A DNA stretch of 64,000 nt. Origin: Lachnospiraceae bacterium (GTDB lineage Bacteria; Bacillota; Clostridia; Lachnospirales; Lachnospiraceae). The notes beneath the pieces were generated by a model. The model was not told the origin of the DNA and made no database searches. It saw only the letters and a program-made list of their open reading frames with translations. The stretch spans positions 1-64,000 of the forward strand of contig JAGBBM010000127.1 in NCBI GenBank assembly GCA_017938485.1, written 5' to 3'. The first letter of the stretch is position 1, and every line of letters begins with the position of its first letter. The position numbers and the translations under genes are program-made. Of this stretch, positions 57,095-64,000 are shown one piece after another.

Positions 57095-57705
57095 TATTTA
57101 ACTTTTCCTCTATCTTCTTTAGGATTTAAAATATAAACTACCTTGCCAAGTATCTCCGACTTACTTATATTACCAACATTTTTATATCTTGAATCTTCAC
57201 TGTTATTTACATTATCACCTAGGACAAAATACTCATCCTTTGACAATTTTATACCATCTGCTGCAATACCTGAAGTAAGAATTCTTTCGTCATATGGTGT
57301 ATTCTCAAGTCTAACACCATCTATATAGATAAAACCATCCTTTATCTGTACAGTTTCTCCCGGAAGACCTATAACTCGTTTTATCTCATAATAGTTCTCG
57401 TTTTCAACCTGTGAAAAAGCAATAATATCATATCTTTCCACATCACCAAGGGTATAGGCTATTTTATTAACTATTACTACCTGACCATCTTGCAAAGTAT
57501 TGTTCATAGATGGTCCAATAACATGAACTGTCTGAAAAAGAAACGTAATCAAAGAATAACCTGCTATAGCCGCAATAAAGATAAGCAAAAACCAATTAAA
57601 AACTCCTTTAAAAATTGACTTTTTATTGATTTTTTTCTTTTTCTTATCAACAGTAGCGGCTTCTTCTTGCGTATTAACTTGTGTGTTATTTTCTTCCTTT
57701 GACAT
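57094..57705 (-). CDS. lepB: Signal peptidase I, second copy
   Basis: This 203-residue type I signal peptidase has a short charged cytoplasmic tail (about 1-33, ending KKKKKINKKS), one membrane helix (37-58) and the catalytic dyad in GPSMNNTL and EIKRVIGLPGETV. GDNVNNSEDSR completes the active fold. I start at the second ATG; the first would abut the ribosome binding site. It differs clearly from the other lepB in this operon. It follows rplS after a terminator, so its expression depends on readthrough or an unseen promoter. Confidence 0.92.
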   Translation of the reverse strand: MSKEENNTQVNTQEEAATVDKKKKKINKKSIFKGVFNWFLLIFIAAIAGYSLITFLFQTVHVIGPSMNNTLQDGQVVIVNKIAYTLGDVERYDIIAFSQVENENYYEIKRVIGLPGETVQIKDGFIYIDGVRLENTPYDERILTSGIAADGIKLSKDEYFVLGDNVNNSEDSRYKNVGNISKSEILGKVVYILNPKEDRGKVK

Positions 57706-57724
57706 AGTCATCTCACCCTTTACA

Positions 57725-57759
57725 TTTTAAAAATGACTGGAGTTATTAGCTCCAGTCAT
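57725..57759 (-). terminator. Terminator or attenuator after rplS
   Basis: A perfect 10-bp stem ATGACTGGAG / CTCCAGTCAT, with a seven-base loop, is followed on the minus strand by TTTTAAAA. It ends the abundant rplS message but should allow partial readthrough into the lepB-rbgA genes. Confidence 0.85.
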
Positions 57760-57776
57760 CTTAGTGTCTTCGTTAA

Positions 57777-58127
57777 CTATTTAACAAGCTCTTTAACCTT
57801 AGCCTTCTTACCAACTCTATCACGTAAGTAATTAAGCTTAGCTCTTCTAACTTTACCTCTTCTGATAACCTCAATCTTTTCAATTGTTGGGCTATGAAGT
57901 GGCCAAGTCTTCTCTACACCTACACCGTTAGAAGTCTTTCTAACTGTAAAAGTCTCTCTACAGCTTCCACCCTGCTTCTTAAGAACAGTACCCTCGAAAG
58001 CCTGTACTCTTTCTCTGTTACCCTCTTTAATCTTAGCGTATACCTTAATAGTATCACCAACATTAAACTGAGTTACTTCTTTAATCTGAGCAGTCTCAAT
58101 GCTCTTGATGATTTCATTTGCGTTCAT
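57777..58127 (-). CDS. rplS: 50S ribosomal protein L19
   Basis: L19 (116 residues) sits at the 30S-50S interface. The segments [27 protein letters not shown], and [21 protein letters not shown] are diagnostic. AGGAGG lies before the ATG. It has its own promoter and a structured 5' leader. The gene is followed by lepB and rbgA as in B. subtilis. Confidence 0.98.
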   Translation of the reverse strand: MNANEIIKSIETAQIKEVTQFNVGDTIKVYAKIKEGNRERVQAFEGTVLKKQGGSCRETFTVRKTSNGVGVEKTWPLHSPTIEKIEVIRRGKVRRAKLNYLRDRVGKKAKVKELVK

Positions 58128-58213
58128 CTGTGTGACCTCCTAAATATATTAGACGTTCTTATATCTTAAACGGATTTTTCCACGATACAGAGGACCATCC
58201 CGCTTTTCACAAC
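58128..58213 (-). promoter_or_regulatory. Candidate L19 leader (rplS 5' UTR)
   Basis: About 85 nt lie between the predicted start of transcription and rplS and include a GC-rich stretch (GCGGGATGGTCCTCTG) that can pair back with downstream ATCC. Bacillales and Clostridia carry an autoregulatory L19 leader here (Rfam L19_leader). A covariance search was not possible. Confidence 0.5.
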
Positions 58214-58219
58214 TCACAT

Positions 58220-58248
58220 AGTGTATCATAGTGTGAAAGATAAATCAA
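58220..58248 (-). promoter_or_regulatory. Sigma-A promoter of rplS
   Basis: TTGATT (58243-58248), 17 bases, TACACT (58220-58225) on the minus strand, directly after cheR. Confidence 0.7.
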
Positions 58249-58255
58249 GTATTAT

Positions 58256-59035
58256 TTATATTTTTTCATAGAAAAATGTTCGCATTGCTTTAAAACCAAG
58301 TTCTTTTGCTTTTAATATCTGTTCTGTACTACCAATAAACAAAATTCCCTTATCATCTAATGCTCTGTGGAACTTCCTATACACGTCATCCTTCGCCTCG
58401 TCAGTAAAATATATTACTACATTACGACAAACGATAAGATGTACGCCACCAAAATACTTATCCTCTAATAAGTTATGCTTTTTAAAGGATACACACTTTT
58501 GTATCTTTTCATCAATCTTATATCTGGTATTATCAACCTTTGTAAAATGCTTGTTAAGATATTCCTTCGGTAAATCCACCAAGCTCTTTTCTGGATAAAC
58601 ACCAGCTTTTGCAAATGCAAGAACATCATCATCAATATCTGTAGCAATAATCTGAATCTTATCCAAACTAACATATTTTGATAATATCATTGCAATTGTA
58701 TATGGTTCATCACCAGTTGAACATGCAGCACTCCAGATAGTCAATCTATCACCATAATGACTCCTTAAATAAGGAATAATCTCATTTTCAAAGTTCTCCC
58801 ACTGATTTGGGTTTCGATAAAACTGAGATACATTTATAGTTAAATAACTGACAAAGGTACGAAGCAAGACGTCATCCTGCTTCATACCCTTAAAAAAACT
58901 TTCAAATCCATCAAAGCCCTTACGAGCAACAAGAGATTCTATTCTTCTTTTCATCTGGCGTTCCTTGTACATATCCAAATTAATGTTTGTTAAACCATAA
59001 ACATCTTTTTTGAATTCTTCGTACCCGTATGCCAT
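58256..59035 (-). CDS. cheR: CheR-type chemoreceptor methyltransferase
   Basis: The 259-residue enzyme methylates glutamates of chemoreceptors using SAM. The N-terminal helical domain covers about 1-75. The SAM site is IWSAACSTGDEPYTIAM near residue 98, followed by ATDIDDDVLAFAKAGVY and ICRNVVIYF. It lacks accessory TPR or receiver domains. Its position next to ispH-rpsA and not in a chemotaxis operon is notable, although the 3-base gap implies co-transcription. A lone CheR could act on another target. Confidence 0.88.
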   Translation of the reverse strand: MAYGYEEFKKDVYGLTNINLDMYKERQMKRRIESLVARKGFDGFESFFKGMKQDDVLLRTFVSYLTINVSQFYRNPNQWENFENEIIPYLRSHYGDRLTIWSAACSTGDEPYTIAMILSKYVSLDKIQIIATDIDDDVLAFAKAGVYPEKSLVDLPKEYLNKHFTKVDNTRYKIDEKIQKCVSFKKHNLLEDKYFGGVHLIVCRNVVIYFTDEAKDDVYRKFHRALDDKGILFIGSTEQILKAKELGFKAMRTFFYEKI

Positions 59036-59038
59036 ATA

Positions 59039-61033
59039 TTACTCCTCTGTGCTCTCCTCAGCTACTTCAGCAACCTCTTCAGGAGCTGCTTCCTCTGCAA
59101 CCTCTTCCTTCATCATAGCTCTGATACTAAGACTAATCTTCTTCTCATCCTGCTTAAAGTCAACAACCTTAGCAGTAACTTCCTGACCAATCTTAAATGC
59201 ATCTTCTGGCTTTTCTGTATGCTCTGTAGAAATCTGAGATACATGTAAAAGTGCATCAACACCTGGCTCTAACTCTATAAATGCTCCAAATGCAGTCATT
59301 CTAGCAACCTTACCAGTTACCTCATTACCAACTGCATACTTCTCTGCTGCATTTGCCCATGGATTAGCATCATCAAACTTAAGTGAAAGGGCAATCTTCT
59401 CACCGTTGATATCCTTGATAAATGTCTTAACAGTCTCACCAACCTTAAGAATGCTCTTAGGATCGTCAATTCTGCCCCATGACATCTCTGAGATGTGAAG
59501 AAGACCATCAGCACCACCTAAATCAATAAATGCACCAAATGGAGTTACATTCTTAACTGTACCTTCTACAACATCGCCAACCTTAATTGAATCAAAAAGC
59601 TTCTTAGCTGCTTCTGCCTTCTTAGCTACAACTAATTTCTTTCTGTTACCAATAATTCTTCTCTTCTTTGGATTGAACTCTGTAATAACAAACTCAATCT
59701 CCTGATCCATAAACTTGTCAAGATTCTTCTCAAAAGTATCTGACACAAGGCTTGCAGGAATAAATACTTTGCACTCATCAACAATAACACTTAAGCCACC
59801 CTCAAGTACCTGAGTAACCTTAGCTGTAAGTACTGTCTCGTTGTTGAAAGCTTCCTCAAGCTTCTCATAAGACTTCTCAGCAGCAACCTTCTTATATGAA
59901 AGAAGAACCTGACCCTCACCGTCATTAGTCTTAATAACCTTAACTGTGATAGGATCTCCAACGTTAACTACTGTAGTTAAATCTAAGCCTGGAGTGTTTG
60001 AATACTCGCTTCTTGTAACAATACCGTCTGCCTTATACTGAATATCAACGTAAATTACGTCTGGCTTAACACCAATAACCTTTCCCTCAACAACGCTACC
60101 AGGCTTAATAGCATTGCCATTTTCCTCTGATTGATTTAATAATTCTTCAAAACTTAATTCTGCCATACTGTCTTGAACCTCCTTAATAATATAGTTTGGG
60201 GTAGATGCCCCAGCTGTAATACCTACCCTCTTAGCGGATTCAATGACAGTCAAATCCAAGTCAACGAGTGTCTGAATATAGTAAGTATTTCTGCATTCTT
60301 TTTTGCTTATCTCATACAGCTTTTGTGTATTCGAACTATTCTTACCACCTATCACTATCATAGCGTCCACAGAACCCGCCAATTCCTTGACTTCCTTCTG
60401 TCTTTCACCTGTAGCGTTACAGATAGTATTATAAACACAAACATTATAATATTTTTTTCGAAAAAATTCAACTAAATCTTGAAATTTTGTAGCATTAAAT
60501 GTAGTTTGTGACACAATTACTATATCATCAGATATATTTTCAGATATCTTCTCAGCTTTTTCTACGGAATCTACGATATATGGTGTGTTTTCACACCATC
60601 CCTTAATCCCTTGAACCTCTGGATGTTTCTCATCTCCAATAATGATAATAGTCTTACCACTTGAACTTTCTTCACCCACAATTCGATGAATTTTCTTTAC
60701 AAATGGACAGGTTGCATCTATAACCTCTATCCCTGCATTTTCAAGCTTATCATACACATCTTTTCCTATACCATGAGAACGGATAACCACCTTGATTTTA
60801 TCCTGTGAATTTTTCTTACTTATAATTTCATCAAGCTCTTCTTTGTTAGATATAATATCAACACCTTTTGATGATAAGTCATTTACAACCTCTTCATTAT
60901 GAATGATAGGACCATAAGTATAAACCTTTATATTTTTATCTTTGGGAGAATCCACCTGTTCATAAACTGTATCAATTGCTCTCTTTACACCAAAACAAAA
61001 TCCCGCTGTTTTAGCCAATATAACTTCTCTCAT
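59039..61033 (-). CDS. ispH: IspH-ribosomal protein S1 fusion
   Basis: Residues 1-285 are 4-hydroxy-3-methylbut-2-enyl diphosphate reductase, the last enzyme of the MEP isoprenoid path. The three cluster cysteines are C13 (AGFCFGV), C109 (DATCP) and C205 (TICNATG), so the site is intact. Residues ~312-640 contain four S1 RNA-binding repeats (for example EGTVKNVTPFGAFIDLGG and GKVARMTAFGAFIELEPG), and an acidic tail of about 15 residues ends the protein. This fusion is typical of Clostridia. The stop codon is 3 bases before the cheR start. Confidence 0.95.
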   Translation of the reverse strand: MREVILAKTAGFCFGVKRAIDTVYEQVDSPKDKNIKVYTYGPIIHNEEVVNDLSSKGVDIISNKEELDEIISKKNSQDKIKVVIRSHGIGKDVYDKLENAGIEVIDATCPFVKKIHRIVGEESSSGKTIIIIGDEKHPEVQGIKGWCENTPYIVDSVEKAEKISENISDDIVIVSQTTFNATKFQDLVEFFRKKYYNVCVYNTICNATGERQKEVKELAGSVDAMIVIGGKNSSNTQKLYEISKKECRNTYYIQTLVDLDLTVIESAKRVGITAGASTPNYIIKEVQDSMAELSFEELLNQSEENGNAIKPGSVVEGKVIGVKPDVIYVDIQYKADGIVTRSEYSNTPGLDLTTVVNVGDPITVKVIKTNDGEGQVLLSYKKVAAEKSYEKLEEAFNNETVLTAKVTQVLEGGLSVIVDECKVFIPASLVSDTFEKNLDKFMDQEIEFVITEFNPKKRRIIGNRKKLVVAKKAEAAKKLFDSIKVGDVVEGTVKNVTPFGAFIDLGGADGLLHISEMSWGRIDDPKSILKVGETVKTFIKDINGEKIALSLKFDDANPWANAAEKYAVGNEVTGKVARMTAFGAFIELEPGVDALLHVSQISTEHTEKPEDAFKIGQEVTAKVVDFKQDEKKISLSIRAMMKEEVAEEAAPEEVAEVAEESTEE

Positions 61034-61041
61034 ATTATTCC

Positions 61042-61695
61042 TTATACCTTTGCTTTATCACAAATAAATTCAACCACTTCCTGTATAGTCATATCAGAAG
61101 TGTCAAGATATATCGCATCATCTGCCTGTTTAAGAGGTGCTATATCTCTATTCATATCTTGATAGTCTCTTTGCTCTATATCTGCCTCAATCTTTGTTAT
61201 ATCAGGATTTTCACCTTTTTCTACAAGCTGCTCATATCTTCTTCTTGCTCTTTCAGAAACTGAAGCAGTAAGATATATTTTAACCTCAGCATTAGGCAAA
61301 ACATTGGTTCCAATATCCCTGCCATCCATAATTACATCATTTTCTGTAGCAATATCTCTTTGAAGCTGTAAAAGTAAGTCTCTTACCGGTTTTTTGGCAG
61401 CCACCTTTGATGCCATATTGCCTACTTCTTCTTTTCTTATGGCGACAGACACATTTTCTCCATTCAGATATACCTGTTGTACTCCGTCCTCATACTTAAT
61501 CTGAATATTTATTTTGTCACAAGCATCTACAACCGCCTTATCATCTTCGCTGTCTATATTATTGTTTATAAAATACAGAGCAATACTCCTATACATAGCT
61601 CCCGTATCTACATAAATAAATCCCAGTTTTTCAGCTACAAGCTTTGCTATAGTGCTTTTTCCTGCTCCTGCAGGACCGTCAATTGCTATATTCAT
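61042..61695 (-). CDS. cmk: Cytidylate kinase
   Basis: The 217-residue NMP kinase phosphorylates CMP and dCMP. The P-loop is DGPAGAGKST near residue 6; VDTGAMYR and MDGRDIGTNVLPNA are characteristic. The start is the ATG giving MNIAIDGPAGAG with AAGGAGG upstream; a longer reading of 16 residues overlaps the previous gene and is not supported. The cmk-ispH-rpsA order is conserved in Clostridia. Confidence 0.96.
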   Translation of the reverse strand: MNIAIDGPAGAGKSTIAKLVAEKLGFIYVDTGAMYRSIALYFINNNIDSEDDKAVVDACDKINIQIKYEDGVQQVYLNGENVSVAIRKEEVGNMASKVAAKKPVRDLLLQLQRDIATENDVIMDGRDIGTNVLPNAEVKIYLTASVSERARRRYEQLVEKGENPDITKIEADIEQRDYQDMNRDIAPLKQADDAIYLDTSDMTIQEVVEFICDKAKV

Positions 61696-61711
61696 AATTT
61701 CCTCCTTATAT

Positions 61712-62962
61712 TTATTCAAGGGCTGCTGCAGTGCTCCATGCAATCTGTAAATTAAATCCGCCTGTTAATGCATCCACATCAATAACCTCCCCGACAAACC
61801 TTAAACCTTTTATGGTTTTACTTTCCATATTTTTAGGATTTATCTCTTTAACACTAACACCACCTTGGGTAATAATTGCTTCAGCAAAATCCCTAAAACC
61901 TATTATATGCAATTCTAAATTCTTTAGAGATTCAATAAGCCTCATACGCTCTTCCTTAGTTATCTCATTAACTTTTTTATATTGATCAATACCTGATATA
62001 TCAATTATAACCGGTATGAGTTTCTTAGGTAATAAATCCCCCAGAGAATTTCTAAATTGCTTATTAATATTTACAGAAAAATCTCTAAGAAGCCTGTCGT
62101 TTAATTGTTCCCTAGTAAGACCAGGTTTTAAATCAATATAAAGCCTTAAATCCTCTGACAAATACTTTCCCAGATGGGACGATGCAGAAAGAATCACCGG
62201 ACCACTCACACCAAAATGTGTAAACAGCATTTCTCCAAAATCAGAATAAACTTTCTTATCCTTGTTCTTCACTTTTGCCACATAGGTTACACTAATATTT
62301 TTTAGTGAAAGTCCCATAAGCTCCTTACAAAAGTTTTCTCTTACAACCATAGGAACGAGGGCTGGTTTTGGCTCACTTACACTAAGCCCCATCTCCTTTG
62401 CCCATTTTATTCCATCTCCTGTGGAACCAGTGCGTGGATAAGAAACTCCACCAGTGGCAACAACTACATCAGCAGTGGCAATATATTCTTCTTTGTTATT
62501 TTTATGTCTGATTCGAACGCCTTTCACAACCTTACTTTCTTCATTGATACCAACATCAATTCCAAGCACCTCTGTTTCAAGCATGATACTTACATTTAAT
62601 CGTTTTAGCTTTGTTGTAAGAACACTTATTACGTCTGATGAATGGTCAGAAACTGGAAATACTCTGTTTCCACGTTCAGTCTTTAGCTTAAGTCCTAACC
62701 CCTCAAAAAAATTTATAGCAGCGTAGGAATCAAATCCATAAAATGCACTACACATAAACTTAGAATTTGTTACTATATTCTTTAACAAATCCTCCGTGGT
62801 ACATTCATTAGTTAGATTACATCTTCCTTTGCCTGTTATAAATAATTTTTTTCCCAACCTGTCATTTTTTTCAATTATAATTGGTTTATATCCTTTTTGT
62901 GCCAGCATAATCCCAGCAAACATTCCAGCGGCACCACCGCCTACTATGACTATATTCTTCAT
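61712..62962 (-). CDS. HI0933/YhiN family FAD-dependent oxidoreductase
   Basis: The 416-residue flavoprotein has the FAD-binding motif VGGGAAGMFAGIMLA near the N-terminus and GKGRCNLTNE near residue 44. The second nucleotide-binding segment includes VVATGGVSYPRTGSTGDG. C-terminal motifs are ITQGGVSVKEINPKNMESK and GGFNLQIAWSTA. The reaction is unknown; the family is often annotated as an NAD(P)/FAD-dependent oxidoreductase or aminoacetone oxidase. It lies upstream of cmk, as in other Clostridia. The ATG overlaps the trkA stop codon (TAATG). Confidence 0.9.
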   Translation of the reverse strand: MKNIVIVGGGAAGMFAGIMLAQKGYKPIIIEKNDRLGKKLFITGKGRCNLTNECTTEDLLKNIVTNSKFMCSAFYGFDSYAAINFFEGLGLKLKTERGNRVFPVSDHSSDVISVLTTKLKRLNVSIMLETEVLGIDVGINEESKVVKGVRIRHKNNKEEYIATADVVVATGGVSYPRTGSTGDGIKWAKEMGLSVSEPKPALVPMVVRENFCKELMGLSLKNISVTYVAKVKNKDKKVYSDFGEMLFTHFGVSGPVILSASSHLGKYLSEDLRLYIDLKPGLTREQLNDRLLRDFSVNINKQFRNSLGDLLPKKLIPVIIDISGIDQYKKVNEITKEERMRLIESLKNLELHIIGFRDFAEAIITQGGVSVKEINPKNMESKTIKGLRFVGEVIDVDALTGGFNLQIAWSTAAALE

Positions 62963-63606
62963 TACATAAGCCTCTTAATATCTGCCTTATTTATTGTTAC
63001 AACTAAAGGACAATCTGCTTTAAGTGGCTCATCTGGATCAAGAACTACATTTATATCCTCATGTTCTTTTATGGCAATAACATTTATCTTATATTCTTTT
63101 CTAAGATTTAATTCTTTTAAAGACTTGCCTATCCACTCTTCCTTTGGCATAAGTTCAATCAAACTTACTTTGTCAGATAACTCAAAAAATTCCAGAAAAT
63201 CCGAACTCATTAACTTTCTTGATAACCTAACTCCAGATTCGCGCTCTGGGAATACAACCTTATCCGCTCCCACTTTATCTAATATATTTCCCGTAATTTC
63301 ATCTCTTGCCTTGGCAATAACAAAGGGAACCCCCAAATCTTTAGCAGAAATTACACTCATTACACTTGGTTCAAGATAATCTGCCATAGACACAATTACA
63401 GCATCCATATTTGAAAGTCCTACATTTATCAATGCATCTGTATCACACACATCAATATTAATAGCACAGGTTACATAGTCCGACATTCTATTTATTTTTT
63501 CCTCATCCTTATCTATAACCATAACATCTGCTCCAAGTCTATATAATTCCATAGATATACTTCTTCCAAATCTTCCCATTCCAATTACTGCAAATGATTT
63601 TTTCAT
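62962..63606 (-). CDS. TrkA/KtrA family K+ uptake regulatory protein
   Basis: This 214-residue cytoplasmic gating ring subunit binds NAD(H) or ATP through IGMGRFGRSISMEL (residues 8-21) and has a C-terminal TrkA_C domain (about 130-214). It follows a Trk/Ktr channel gene by 12 bases, so the pair forms a K+ uptake system. The short length fits KtrA rather than the tandem E. coli TrkA. Confidence 0.93.
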   Translation of the reverse strand: MKKSFAVIGMGRFGRSISMELYRLGADVMVIDKDEEKINRMSDYVTCAINIDVCDTDALINVGLSNMDAVIVSMADYLEPSVMSVISAKDLGVPFVIAKARDEITGNILDKVGADKVVFPERESGVRLSRKLMSSDFLEFFELSDKVSLIELMPKEEWIGKSLKELNLRKEYKINVIAIKEHEDINVVLDPDEPLKADCPLVVTINKADIKRLM

Positions 63607-63618
63607 AAAATATCCCCC

Positions 63619-64000
63619 TTAACCTACTATAATATCAGCTTCTGCATAGTGCATTGAATTTTTTATAGTGTACTTGTTACTAAAAGCAACAAACATAGAA
63701 ATAGGACCTATACGTCCAAGATACATAGCTATTATTATAATAACCTGACCTATTCCATTTAGGCTTGCTGTAATTCCTCGTGACAGTCCTACTGTTGCTA
63801 TGGCACTGGCCACTTCAAATGTTGCATCTGTCAATGACACAGTATTGGTAACCATAAGTAACACGCTAAACACAAAAAATGCACATATACTTATAAAACT
63901 CACTGCTAAAGATTTTTTTATTAGACTAAAATTTATGCTTTTATTAAATACAATAGCTTCATTTCTACCTCTTACCACTGCAACAACCGCAAAGAAAAGT
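63619..64000 (-). CDS. Trk/Ktr-type K+ channel subunit, 5' part missing at window edge
   Basis: About 126 C-terminal codons are visible. They include FAVVAVVRGRNEAIVFNKS, a helix pair and the filter-like stretch SAIATVGLSRGIT near the end, followed by AMYLGRIGPISMFVAF, typical of the fourth pore repeat of TrkH/KtrB. The reading continues in frame to the right edge, so no start is visible; a GTG at 63976-63978 is internal. It pairs with the trkA-like gene after it. Confidence 0.9.
   Translation of the reverse strand, partial: LFFAVVAVVRGRNEAIVFNKSINFSLIKKSLAVSFISICAFFVFSVLLMVTNTVSLTDATFEVASAIATVGLSRGITASLNGIGQVIIIIAMYLGRIGPISMFVAFSNKYTIKNSMHYAEADIIVG

Noticed and set aside
61696..61743. A longer cmk start adding 16 residues
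   Set aside because: The extension overlaps the previous gene, carries no family similarity, and the internal ATG has an ideal AAGGAGG.

Overview
The window is AT-rich and looks chromosomal. Everything in it points to a spore-forming, probably motile member of the Clostridia, most likely Lachnospiraceae. Pointers are spoIVA, the two dipicolinate synthase subunits, a fused IspH-S1 protein, the rplS/lepB/rbgA/rnhB/ylqG/ylqH block, a CheR methyltransferase, paired pta-ackA, and strong ribosome binding sites of the AGGAGG type. No tRNA, rRNA, CRISPR array, insertion sequence, phage gene or plasmid gene was found. The family assignment is an inference from gene content and order.

Layout. Almost all genes run on the minus strand, so transcription reads from high to low coordinates. 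From the right: a K+ uptake pair (trkH fragment, trkA), a flavoprotein, cmk, ispH-rpsA and cheR. Next, an rplS promoter and leader open a long housekeeping run: rplS, lepB, rbgA, lepB, rnhB, ylqG, ylqH, yraN, pgeF, a DUF512 radical SAM protein, der, plsY, gpsA and an SGNH hydrolase. This run leads into spoIVA and then scpA-scpB, which have their own promoter. A 595-bp imperfect palindrome fills the whole gap between scpB and a convergent HD-GYP gene. The middle (about 31.7-42.4 kb) holds envelope and spore genes (two D,D-carboxypeptidases, an L,D-transpeptidase, a metallophosphoesterase, dpaA-dpaB) and the only three plus-strand genes: DAHP synthase, an asparagine synthetase and the HD-GYP protein. 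Then come metH, ilvN and ilvC; a zinc-finger membrane protein with polA, coaE, an FtsA-like ATPase and a diguanylate cyclase; pta-ackA; rpmF; and a long plsX-rnc-smc-ftsY-ilvA-ASKHA-hydrolase-MBL run. The left end has an ACT/PFL pair, two radical SAM proteins, an RNase G-like enzyme and rplU with a leader.

How the genes work together. Chromosome organisation and division (smc, scpA, scpB, ftsA-like, spoIVA), protein export (ftsY, two lepB), phospholipid synthesis (plsX, plsY, gpsA), ribosome assembly (rbgA, der, rnc, L19, L21, L32) and sporulation (spoIVA, dpaAB) are interleaved, as is common in Firmicutes. Cyclic di-GMP turnover is represented by one GGDEF and one HD-GYP protein. Acetate and ATP formation (pta-ackA) fits a fermentative anaerobe.

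The least explained features are the 595-bp palindrome at 42381-42975, a palindrome that buries the spoIVA ribosome binding site, and an 8-bp-arm operator-like repeat over the DAHP synthase promoter.
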